DNA of 64,000 bases from VRUE01 sp035605695. Lineage in GTDB: Bacteria > Actinomycetota > Thermoleophilia > Solirubrobacterales > 70-9. The notes beneath the pieces are model-generated. The model made no database searches and had not been told where the DNA came from. It saw only the letters and a program-made list of their open reading frames with translations. Shown here piece by piece: positions 53,734 through 61,501 of the stretch. Each line of letters begins with the position of its first letter. Within the stretch, counting starts at the first letter, position 1. A program made the translations under genes and the position numbers. The stretch covers positions 3,354-67,353 of the forward strand of contig DATNGZ010000066.1 of the NCBI GenBank assembly GCA_035605695.1, written 5' to 3'.

Positions 53734-54820
53734 TCGCTACGAAGACCTGGTCGCGGCCGCCAGCCTTCGCTGAATAGAGAGCTACGTCGGCCCGGGAGAC
53801 CAGATCGTCCGTGTTGACCCTCGGCGGCCCTGAGACCGCGGCGCCGATGCTGATCGTCACCTCCACCCCCGCCGGACGACGCCTGCTCACCGCCTGGCGC
53901 AGCCGCTCGGCAATCCCGACGGCATCCTTCTCTGTTGCGCCGGGGAGGATTACGAGGATCTCCTCGCCGCCGATCCGGTAGATCGAGTCACCGGCTCGCA
54001 GCACCGCCCGCATCGTGTCGGCGACGTCCTTGAGGACCGCGTCGCCGGCCGCGTGGCCGAGCTTGTCGTTGACGCGCTTGAAGTGGTCGAGGTCGCAGAG
54101 CAGTAGCGCGTGCGAGAGACCCTTCTTACCATTGCTCGGCTGCCCGTCGAGCTCGGCCAGACGCTGCTCGAGGGCATTGCGGTTGAAGAGGCCGGTGAGC
54201 GGGTCGAGGGTCGAGCGGCGGCGATGGGCACGGTCGGACTCGACCAGCGCCCCAGAGAGGATCACGGTACTAAGGATCAGGGCGAGGGCGGCGACCAAGG
54301 TCTGGCTGTGGGCCGCGGCGCTGACAGGGTCGATCGCCACCGTGCTGATCAGAAAGACGGAGAGGAGATAGGCGGTGCCGACCGCCATCCCCCAGGGCTC
54401 GAAGCGGACGCCAAGGGTGACCGCAGGCAGCGCGAACCACATCAGCGCCGGGCTCGTCGGGCCGCCGCTCGCGATCACCGCGGCGGCGAGCAGCAGTGGC
54501 AGCAGGCCCCAGGCTCCCGCAACCCATAGCCCCGGGCGCGGACTGGCCTGCATGAAGCGATCGGCAACGGCGAAGCCACCGAAGCCGGCAGCGAGCGGCG
54601 CCAGCCAGAGCCAGCCGACCGCGGGGCTCGCCGAGGCAAGCGCCAGGCCGAGAATCGCGAAGCAGGCAGCACGGTAGCGCCGCATCCGCCGCTCCCCGTC
54701 GAGCAGGCGCTCGCGCCGCGCTTCGGCTCGGATCGCCGCGAGCGACTCACTCGAGCTGGCCGGGCCGTGCTCGGAGGCGAGGGCGTCGCGAAGCATGTTC
54801 GATGTCGGTGCCACGACCAC
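53729..54820 (-). CDS. Membrane diguanylate cyclase (GGDEF)
   Basis: This encodes 363 aa. Five to six membrane helices between about 50 and 195 form the sensor part. The GGDEF domain has LDPLTGLFNRNAL, LLCDLDHFKRVND and the active loop GGEEI (284-288). An inhibitory I-site RAGD sits at 275-278, five residues before the loop, so product feedback is expected. It makes cyclic di-GMP. It is separate from the pepQ operon by a 52-base gap on the same strand. Confidence 0.92.
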   Translation of the reverse strand: MVVAPTSNMLRDALASEHGPASSSESLAAIRAEARRERLLDGERRMRRYRAACFAILGLALASASPAVGWLWLAPLAAGFGGFAVADRFMQASPRPGLWVAGAWGLLPLLLAAAVIASGGPTSPALMWFALPAVTLGVRFEPWGMAVGTAYLLSVFLISTVAIDPVSAAAHSQTLVAALALILSTVILSGALVESDRAHRRRSTLDPLTGLFNRNALEQRLAELDGQPSNGKKGLSHALLLCDLDHFKRVNDKLGHAAGDAVLKDVADTMRAVLRAGDSIYRIGGEEILVILPGATEKDAVGIAERLRQAVSRRRPAGVEVTISIGAAVSGPPRVNTDDLVSRADVALYSAKAGGRDQVFVAN

Positions 54821-54872
54821 CTCATCGACTGCCGCCGGGTCGGTCTTAACCCTGCACCCGGATGGCCACCCG

Positions 54873-55931
54873 TCAGTCGACCAGCCGCAGCTCCTTCGGT
54901 AGGCCGCTGAGGTTGCGGTGGCCGTCCTCGGTCACGACCACGAGATCCTCGATCCGGACTCCCAGCTCGCCCGGCAAGTAGATGCCGGGCTCAATCGTCA
55001 CCACTTCTCCAGCCGCGAGCACGTCCTCGGAGCGCTGCGAGAGGCGCGGCTCCTCGTGCACCTCGAGCCCGACGCCGTGGCCGAGGCCGTGGCCGAAGCG
55101 CTCGCCGTGGCCGGCGGCTGTGATCGGCTCGCGGGCGACGGTGTCGACATCCTCGGCCTTGACCCCGGCACTGACCGCGGCCAGCGCCGCCGCCTGCGCC
55201 TCGCGCACAACCTCGTAGACCTCGCGGGCGCGCTCCCCGGGCTCGCCGGTGGCGAAGGTGCGGGTGCCGTCGGAGCAGTAGCGGTCGAGCTTCACCCCCA
55301 TGTCGAAGACGACCAGCTCGCCGCGGCCGATCTCGCGCTCGCCGGGCTCGGCGTGTGGCAGGGCACCGTTAGGTCCGGCGGCGACGATCGTCGGGAAGGA
55401 GGGCTCGGCGCCCTGCTCGCGCATCCAGGCCTCGACCCCGCGGGCGACATCGAGCTCGGTGCGCCCCGCCAGGCCGCGCTCCAGGGCCCAGCGCCAGGCC
55501 TCGTCGGCCAACTCGGCCGCCGCCGAAATCGCCGCCAGCTCGGCCTCATCCTTGACCCGGCGCAGTTTCTCGACGGTCCCCCCGGCGCCCTCGAGCGAGA
55601 CGCCCTCGGGGAGTTTCTCCTCCAGTTTGCCCTTGGCGCGAACCGACATGTGGTGGTCTTCGAAGCCGACCTTGCCGCTGAGCCGCGCGGCGATCCCGCC
55701 CAGCCAGTCGTCCTTGACGGTGACGACCTCCCAGCCCTCGACCTCGGACTCGGCGCGCTCCGTGTAGCGAAAGTCGGTGAGGAAGACGCGCGCCTCGCCG
55801 CCGCAGATGCAGGCGCCGTTGGTGCCGCCGAAGCCGGTCAGGTACTGGACGTTGACCAGGTCGCTGACCAGGAAGCGGTCGAGCTCACGCTCGGCGACCA
55901 GCGCCGCGAGGCGGTCCGCACGCGCCTGCAT
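54873..55931 (-). CDS. pepQ: M24 Xaa-Pro peptidase
   Basis: This encodes 352 aa from ATG 55931, which overlaps the aroQ stop by one base (TGATG). A creatinase N-domain (LVNVQYLTGFGGTNGAC) is followed by a pita-bread domain with metal ligands in VFDMGVKLDRYCSDGTRTF, GHGLGHGVGLEVHEEP, TIEPGIYLPG and GVRIEDLVVV. It cleaves Xaa-Pro dipeptides or N-terminal Xaa-Pro bonds. In many actinobacteria efp follows directly. Here several genes intervene. Confidence 0.92.
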   Translation of the reverse strand: MQARADRLAALVAERELDRFLVSDLVNVQYLTGFGGTNGACICGGEARVFLTDFRYTERAESEVEGWEVVTVKDDWLGGIAARLSGKVGFEDHHMSVRAKGKLEEKLPEGVSLEGAGGTVEKLRRVKDEAELAAISAAAELADEAWRWALERGLAGRTELDVARGVEAWMREQGAEPSFPTIVAAGPNGALPHAEPGEREIGRGELVVFDMGVKLDRYCSDGTRTFATGEPGERAREVYEVVREAQAAALAAVSAGVKAEDVDTVAREPITAAGHGERFGHGLGHGVGLEVHEEPRLSQRSEDVLAAGEVVTIEPGIYLPGELGVRIEDLVVVTEDGHRNLSGLPKELRLVD

Positions 55932-56389
55932 CAGGCCGTGTTCGTGCCGAGCTTGCCGGCGAGCAGCTCGAGCGCCTCTCGATACCCGTCCGGCCCCTTG
56001 CCGCAGATCTTCGCCAGCACCAAACCGTCGAAGACCGAGAGCCGGCGCCACTCCTCGCGCGACTCGACATCGGAGAGGTGGACCTCGACCGCAGGCAGGC
56101 CGGCGACGTCGAGCGCGTCGGCGATCGCGCGGCTGTAGTGCGACCAGGCACCGGCGTTGACGATCGCCGCGTCGGCCAGCTCGGGCAGCCGGTGCATGTA
56201 CTCGACGAACTCGCCCTCGGAGTTGGTCTGGAAGAAGATCGTCGCCAGGCCCTGCTCGCGCGCCCAGTCCTCGATCTTGGTCTCCAGGTCGCGCAGCGAG
56301 AGACCACCGTAAACCTCGGGGTCACGGCGATCGAGGATGTCGAAATTGACGCCGTGCAGGACGGCGACGCGGTTGTGCGCGGTTGTCAT
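55931..56389 (-). CDS. aroQ: Type II 3-dehydroquinate dehydratase (divergent)
   Basis: This encodes 152 aa. The usual NGPNLNLLG loop is replaced by HGVNFDILDRRDPEVYGG, but the catalytic Arg and Tyr remain. VNAGAWSHYSRAIADAL keeps the active-site Asn and His, and VEVHLSDVESREEWRRLS keeps the second His, Ser and Arg residues. It dehydrates 3-dehydroquinate in the shikimate pathway. It overlaps the aroKB stop by four bases. Operon context supports the assignment despite the divergence. Confidence 0.88.
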   Translation of the reverse strand: MTTAHNRVAVLHGVNFDILDRRDPEVYGGLSLRDLETKIEDWAREQGLATIFFQTNSEGEFVEYMHRLPELADAAIVNAGAWSHYSRAIADALDVAGLPAVEVHLSDVESREEWRRLSVFDGLVLAKICGKGPDGYREALELLAGKLGTNTA

Positions 56390-57918
56390 TCGTAGAGCTC
56401 CTCCACGGCGGCCCTGACCTTAGCCGGATCGACCTGTCCCCCGATCCGGGGGGCGCCCGGCTCGGCGAGCAAGACGAAGCCGACGCCCTCGGCCGTGCGC
56501 TTCTTGTCGCGCTGCAGGGCGTCGAGGGTCTCGCCCACATCGACACCGGGATCGAGGGCGACCGGAAGGCCGTGGCGACGCAGGATTGATTCGACCTCGT
56601 CGTGCAACTGCGGGGCGTCCGAGAGCCGCAGTGCCGCCAGCAGGCCAAGCCCGATCGCCTCGCCGTGGCGATAACGCCGGTAGCCGCTCGCAGCCTCGAT
56701 CGCGTGGCCGACGGTATGACCAAGGTTGAGCACGGCGCGGGGGCCGCCGTCGCGCTCGTCGGCAGCGACGACCTCGCACTTGTAGCGGGCGCAGGCGAAG
56801 ACGAGGTCGGAGAGCGCCGCCCCGGGCTCAAGCGCCTCGAGCGCCTTCGATCGCTCCCAGAGCTCGCCGCCCGCCAGCAGGCCAGTCTTCAGCAGCTCGG
56901 CGAAACCGGCGGCGAGCTCCTCGCGCGGCAGCGAGGCCAAAGTGTTGGTGTCGGCCAGAACCGCGGCGGGCAGCTGGTAGGCGCCGGCGTAGTTCTTGCC
57001 CTCGGGCAGGTCGACGCCGGTCTTGCCGCCGTAGGCTGAATCGACCTGGGCGACCAGGGTGGTCGGAACCTGGATCACCCGCACTCCACGCTGATAGAGG
57101 TGGGCGCAGAACCCGGCCAGGTCGCCGACGACGCCGCCGCCGAGGGCGACGACGTGGTCTTCGCGGGTCATCCCGGCGCGCGCCATCTCTCGCAGCACCC
57201 GCTCGGCCTCGGCCATCGTCTTCGCCGACTCCCCAGGCTCGACCTCGATCCGGGCGGCGAGTGGGCCGAGCTGCTCGGCGTAGAGCGCGCCGACCGCTTT
57301 GTCTGTGACGCAGAACCGCCGCCCGGGCAGTGGCCAGAGCGCCGTGCTGAGGACGCCGGGACCGGCGAAGATCGGATACTCGCCCGAGGCGCTGGCAGCC
57401 CAGAGCATCTTGGTCCCGGCCGGCAGCTCCGCCAGCGCCAGCAGCGAGGGCATCGCACGGGCGATCAGCCCCCGGTCGCCCGGCGGCAGGATCGCGTCGG
57501 CGAGCGAGTCGTAGAAAGGCAGGCGCTCCTCCATCAGCTTGGCGACGCCCTCGGCGCTATTGGCCAACGGCCGGTCGCTGCGAGCAATCCGCCGCCAGGC
57601 CTCGCGCGCATCGACCTGGAGCCAGACGACGATGTGGCGTCGCAGCGCCTCGCGCACCCGATCGGAAAGCACGCTGCCGCCGCCGAGGGCGATCGCGCCG
57701 CCATCAGCTTCCTCCAGCAGCGAGCCGACGACGTCGGCCTCGCGCGCGCGGAAGGCCGCCTCGCCATCCTGCTCGAATGCGGCCGTGATCGACTTGCCGA
57801 AGGCCTTTTCCATCAGCTCGTCGATCTCAGTGGTCTCGAGACCACCGTCGCGCGCCGCGGCCAGGGCGGTCGACTTGCCCGCACCCATGAAGCCGATGAA
57901 GACGAGCGCTGGCTTCAC
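56386..57918 (-). CDS. aroKB: Fused shikimate kinase / 3-dehydroquinate synthase
   Basis: Starting at GTG 57918, preceded by GGGAGGT, it gives 510 aa. ATG 57945 would put the ribosome binding site inside the gene. Residues 1-170 are AroK: GFMGAGKST, IDELMEKAFG, GGAIALGGGSVL, SDRPLANSAEGV. Residues ~175-510 are AroB: HVVALGGGVVGDLAGFCA, DSAYGGKTGVDLPEGKN, FAELLKTGLL and LNLGHTVGHAIEAASG with metal ligands. One protein catalyses two non-consecutive shikimate steps. A hairpin covers the ribosome binding site. Confidence 0.95.
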   Translation of the reverse strand: MKPALVFIGFMGAGKSTALAAARDGGLETTEIDELMEKAFGKSITAAFEQDGEAAFRAREADVVGSLLEEADGGAIALGGGSVLSDRVREALRRHIVVWLQVDAREAWRRIARSDRPLANSAEGVAKLMEERLPFYDSLADAILPPGDRGLIARAMPSLLALAELPAGTKMLWAASASGEYPIFAGPGVLSTALWPLPGRRFCVTDKAVGALYAEQLGPLAARIEVEPGESAKTMAEAERVLREMARAGMTREDHVVALGGGVVGDLAGFCAHLYQRGVRVIQVPTTLVAQVDSAYGGKTGVDLPEGKNYAGAYQLPAAVLADTNTLASLPREELAAGFAELLKTGLLAGGELWERSKALEALEPGAALSDLVFACARYKCEVVAADERDGGPRAVLNLGHTVGHAIEAASGYRRYRHGEAIGLGLLAALRLSDAPQLHDEVESILRRHGLPVALDPGVDVGETLDALQRDKKRTAEGVGFVLLAEPGAPRIGGQVDPAKVRAAVEELYE

Positions 57919-57927
57919 CGCGCGAGA

Positions 57928-57962
57928 CCTCCCTTTTCCATCCATGGCATGGGAAAAGGAGG
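57928..57962 (-). promoter_or_regulatory. Hairpin sequestering the aroKB ribosome binding site
   Basis: In the minus-strand RNA CCTCCTTTTCC (57962-57952) pairs with GGAAAAGGGAGG (57939-57928). One base is bulged and the loop is 12 bases. The right strand contains the GGGAGG Shine-Dalgarno of GTG 57918. The hairpin begins two bases after the aroC stop, so ribosomes finishing aroC would open it. This is consistent with translational coupling or regulation. Confidence 0.55.
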
Positions 57963-57964
57963 TT

Positions 57965-59131
57965 TCATCCCCGGAAATCGATACGCCTCTTGTAGGCGTC
58001 GACCGCGGCGAGCACGTCGTCGATGTGGTCGCCGCCGAACTTCTCACGGTAGGTGCGGGCTAGGGCGAGACAGACCATCGCCTCGCCGACGACCGCGGCA
58101 GCGGGGACCACGGTCGAGTCGGTGCGCTCGCGCAGCGCCTGGGCCGGCTCCTTAGTCGCCGTGTCGACCGAGCGCAGTGGCTTGGTCAGAGTCGAGATCG
58201 GCTTGATCGCGGCCCGCACCGAGAGCGGCAGACCGTTGGTCATCCCGCCCTCGAGACCGCCGGCGTGATTGGTCTCACGGAAGTAGCCACGCTCCTGCGA
58301 CCAGAAGATCTCGTCGTGGGCCTCGGAGCCGGGACGCCCGGCGACGTCCCAGGCTTCACCGATCGAAACCCCCTTGATCGACTGGATCGAGGCGACGGCG
58401 CCGGCGAGGCGTCCGTCGAGCCGGTCTTCCCAGGAGATGTGCGAGCCGAGGCCGGGGACCAGACCGAAGGCGCGCACCTCAAAGGTGCCGCCGAGGCTCT
58501 CGTTGGCCTTGCGCAAGCGGTTGATCTCCTCGACCATCGCCGCACTGGCGTCGGGGTCGAGGCAGCGCACCGGGTCCTCATCGACGCTGGCGAAGTCCTG
58601 CGGCGCGAGGTCGGCCCGCTCCGGCGCGATGACCGAGGCGATCTGGGTGACGTGGCTGTGGACGCTGACACCGAGGGCGCTGAGGAAGCCGCGGGCGATT
58701 GAGCCGGCCGCAACGCGGGCGGCCGTCTCGCGGGCGCTGGCGCGCTCGAGCACGTTGCGGATGTCGTCGTGGCCGTACTTCTGGGCGCCGACGAGATCGG
58801 CGTGACCAGGACGCGGCAGGTGGACCTCGTCGACCTCGGCCTCCACCGGCCAGGGGTTCATCCGCTCCTCCCAGTTGGCGTAGTCGCGGTTGGCAACGAG
58901 AACGGCGATCGGGCTGCCGAGTGTGCGACCGTGGCGCAGGCCCGAGCGGATCTCAACCGTGTCGGTCTCGATTTTCATCCGCCCACCGCGGCCATGCCCG
59001 AGCTGGCGTCGCGCCATGTCGCGGTCGAGCGCTTCGCGCTCAAGGACAAGTCCGGCCGGCATCCCCTCGACGATCGCGACCAGACCCGGCCCGTGCGACT
59101 CGCCCGCGGTTGTAAATCGAAATGCGCTCAT
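57965..59131 (-). CDS. aroC: Chorismate synthase
   Basis: This encodes 388 aa from ATG 59131 (MSAFRFTTAGESHGPGL). Signature stretches are GHGRGGRMKIETD, RPGHADLVGAQKYGHDDIRNVLERASARETAARVA in part, and SVDTATKEPAQALRERTDST. It makes chorismate from EPSP with reduced FMN. It lies between aroE and aroKB. The 116-base gap before it contains a weak hairpin (59185-59222). Confidence 0.97.
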   Translation of the reverse strand: MSAFRFTTAGESHGPGLVAIVEGMPAGLVLEREALDRDMARRQLGHGRGGRMKIETDTVEIRSGLRHGRTLGSPIAVLVANRDYANWEERMNPWPVEAEVDEVHLPRPGHADLVGAQKYGHDDIRNVLERASARETAARVAAGSIARGFLSALGVSVHSHVTQIASVIAPERADLAPQDFASVDEDPVRCLDPDASAAMVEEINRLRKANESLGGTFEVRAFGLVPGLGSHISWEDRLDGRLAGAVASIQSIKGVSIGEAWDVAGRPGSEAHDEIFWSQERGYFRETNHAGGLEGGMTNGLPLSVRAAIKPISTLTKPLRSVDTATKEPAQALRERTDSTVVPAAAVVGEAMVCLALARTYREKFGGDHIDDVLAAVDAYKRRIDFRG

Positions 59132-59247
59132 CGCCTCAAGGCTATAGGCGGACCGCCCGGCGGCACCGCCTGCTGAGTTCGCACTTTCTAGTCCGTATGG
59201 ACGTAAAAAGGCGAAGTCACCGAGTGAAAGGCTGGGCCGATGGAACG

Positions 59248-60036
59248 TCAGCTGCGGGCGGCGGCGCGCATTGTGTCGAGAGGCGCCGGGCGGCCCGTCC
59301 ATATTTCCAACGAGAGGGCGCCCTGCTGGACCAGGATCTCGATGCCGTCGACGACGGTGGCTCCTCCGGCTTCGGCGCCGCGCAGCAGCGCGGTTTGCTC
59401 GCCGCCGTAGACCATGTCGACCACTGTCTGCTGCGAGGAAAAGCCGCCCGGCGCCAGGGGAAGCTCGGCAAAGGGATCCTCACCGCCGAGACCGACGGCG
59501 GTTGAGTTGACGATCAGCTCGTATGAATCCTGGGCGGGTTCGGCGACGGGTTGACCGCCGAGCTCCTCGCAGAGGTGCTGGGAGCGAAGCTCAGTTCGAT
59601 TCCAGACGCCGACCTCGGCCCCCTCGCGCAGCAGCGCCCAGACAACAGCGCGGGCGGCGCCACCGGCCCCCAGCACAAGCGCCCGCTTGCCGGTCGGCGC
59701 GGTCGGCAGCGCCCGCAGCAGCCCATCGGCGTCGGTGTTCTCGGCCCGAATCTCGTCCTCAGCGAAGCTGAGTGTGTTGGCGGCACCGATCTCACGCGCC
59801 GGCTCCGAGAGCTCGTCGGCGAGTGAGAGTGCCGCACTCTTGTGGGGGACGGTGACGTTGGCGCCGACGAAACCTTCGCCCTCGAGCGCCCGCGCCCGCG
59901 TCTCGAACGCGTCGGGAGCGACCTCGATCGCCTCGTAGCTCCACTCCGCCAAGCCGAGCTCGGCGAGGGCGGCGTTGTGCATCGCCGGTGAGCGCGAGTG
60001 GCCGACCGGATAGCCGAGGACGGCGAGGCGCGGCAC
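59248..60036 (-). CDS. aroE: Shikimate dehydrogenase
   Basis: The start is GTG 60036, 262 aa. Substrate motif LGYPVGHSRSPAMHN, catalytic Lys in ANVTVPHKSAAL, Asp in AENTDADGLL and NADP loop VLGAGGAARAVVW with WNRTE are all present. It reduces 3-dehydroshikimate. It is located four bases after the mltG stop, so co-translated. Confidence 0.95.
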   Translation of the reverse strand: MPRLAVLGYPVGHSRSPAMHNAALAELGLAEWSYEAIEVAPDAFETRARALEGEGFVGANVTVPHKSAALSLADELSEPAREIGAANTLSFAEDEIRAENTDADGLLRALPTAPTGKRALVLGAGGAARAVVWALLREGAEVGVWNRTELRSQHLCEELGGQPVAEPAQDSYELIVNSTAVGLGGEDPFAELPLAPGGFSSQQTVVDMVYGGEQTALLRGAEAGGATVVDGIEILVQQGALSLEIWTGRPAPLDTMRAAARS

Positions 60037-60040
60037 TGCG

Positions 60041-61099
60041 TTATTCCCCGCAGCTGTCCGGCGAGTTGCCGCCGGCCGCTTCGCGGGCCGAGTTGTAGCT
60101 TTCGACGTCGGCGTTGAATTCGGCTTCGGTCGAGGAGAAGGCGAGCTTGTTGCACGCCCCCGGCTCGGCCACATAGAAGAGGTAGTCGACCTTCGCTGGG
60201 TGGGCGGCGGCTTCGATCGAGGCGAGGCCGGGACTGTCGATCGGCCCCGGCGGCAGCCCGGTGTGGGTGCGCGTGTTGTACGGCGAGTCGACGGCCAGTT
60301 CGGATTCGGTCAGCGGCCGCGTGTAGTTGCCGGTGGCGAAGCGGGTCGTCGCGTCGATCCCCAGCGGCATCCCTTCGTGCAGGCGGTTGTAGATCACCGC
60401 GGCGACCAGCTTGCGCTGGCTTTCCAGGCCCGCCTCGTGCTCGATCATCGAGGCGATCGTGAGCACGTCGTAAGTCGTCAAGTTCTTCGCGCGCGCGTAG
60501 CTCATGTCGACGCCGGCAATCCGCCGCTTGAAGTCTTCGAGCTGCAGCTGGACGAGGTCGGCGGCCTTGGCGTGCTTGACCAGTTCAAAGGTATCGGGAA
60601 AGAGAAAGCCCTCGAGGTCCTTGGCGCCGCCGCCGCCGTACTTGGCGGGATTCAGGTACTTGGAATGGACGCTGGCCTTCTCGTAGTTGCCCTGTAGGCC
60701 TTCTTGCTTGGCGAGCTCCGCGGTCTGAGAGCGGGTGTAGCCCTCTGGGATAGTCAGAGTGATCGTCCGCACCACCACCGGTGGAGGCGGACTGCTGCGG
60801 TGAAAGTGGCGGTAGGCAAGGGCCGCGATCGCGGCGATCCCGAGGAAGACCGCGCCAAGCGCGAAGGCGACGCCGAGTCGGCGGCCGCGGGAGTGAGCGG
60901 GCTGGGGCTTCGGGGCGCGTGGTGGCTTGGTCTTCTTGACCTTCGGCTGCTTCTTCGACTTGGGCGGCTTGGCCTTTGGCGCGGGCGCGGGCGCGGCGGA
61001 TGGCGTCGACTTGGCTCGGCGTGCTTCGCGCTCGAGGCGCCGCCGCTCGCGCTCGGCCGCCGCCGGATCGTCGGCCTCGGTGAACGGATCGTCACTCAT
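60041..61099 (-). CDS. mltG: Endolytic murein transglycosylase MltG
   Basis: This encodes 352 aa from ATG 61099. A long Lys/Pro/Ala-rich cytoplasmic tail (1-72) and one membrane helix (75-97) precede a LysM-like region and the YceG domain. The catalytic Glu is in IASMIEHEAG (Glu220), followed by VAAVIYNRLHEGMPLGIDAT and NTRTHTGLPPGPIDSPG. It cleaves nascent glycan strands and so sets their length. It overlaps the ruvX stop by eight bases. Confidence 0.93.
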   Translation of the reverse strand: MSDDPFTEADDPAAAERERRRLEREARRAKSTPSAAPAPAPKAKPPKSKKQPKVKKTKPPRAPKPQPAHSRGRRLGVAFALGAVFLGIAAIAALAYRHFHRSSPPPPVVVRTITLTIPEGYTRSQTAELAKQEGLQGNYEKASVHSKYLNPAKYGGGGAKDLEGFLFPDTFELVKHAKAADLVQLQLEDFKRRIAGVDMSYARAKNLTTYDVLTIASMIEHEAGLESQRKLVAAVIYNRLHEGMPLGIDATTRFATGNYTRPLTESELAVDSPYNTRTHTGLPPGPIDSPGLASIEAAAHPAKVDYLFYVAEPGACNKLAFSSTEAEFNADVESYNSAREAAGGNSPDSCGE

Positions 61100-61496
61100 C
61101 GTCGCGCTCTTCGATCGCCGCCTGGCCGGCGAGGTATGCCTGCAGCAGATGCGCGGCGGCGAGCGAGTCGGGGGCGGCTGTCGCCCCTTCGCGCTTGCTC
61201 GCATCGGCCATGCGGGTCGTCAGGCGCTCGTCGTAGGTCTCGACCGGAACGTCGACAATCGCTTCCAGTTCGGTGCAGAAGGTGCGCGCCAGCGCCGCCT
61301 GGCTGCCTTCCTCGCCGCTGAGGTGAAGCGGCAGGCCGACGACCACCCGCTCGACCTCGTACTTGGCGACCAGCTCGGCGACCGAGCGCGCCTCCGGCGG
61401 TTCGATCACCGGCAACGGGGTCGAAAGCGTGCCGCTTGGGTCGGAGATCGCGCAGCCGATCCGGGCGGTGCCGTGGTCGAGGGCGAGGACGCGCAA
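61092..61496 (-). CDS. ruvX: Holliday junction resolvase-like RuvX (YqgF)
   Basis: This encodes 134 aa of RNase H fold: MRVLALDHGTARIGCAISD carries the first Asp, VVGLPLHLSGEEGSQA follows, and VETYDERLTTRMAD carries the later acidic residues. It functions in pre-16S rRNA 5' processing and/or junction resolution. It starts six bases after alaS, as in most actinobacteria. Confidence 0.93.
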   Translation of the reverse strand: MRVLALDHGTARIGCAISDPSGTLSTPLPVIEPPEARSVAELVAKYEVERVVVGLPLHLSGEEGSQAALARTFCTELEAIVDVPVETYDERLTTRMADASKREGATAAPDSLAAAHLLQAYLAGQAAIEERDDE

Positions 61497-61501
61497 CGCA
61501 G

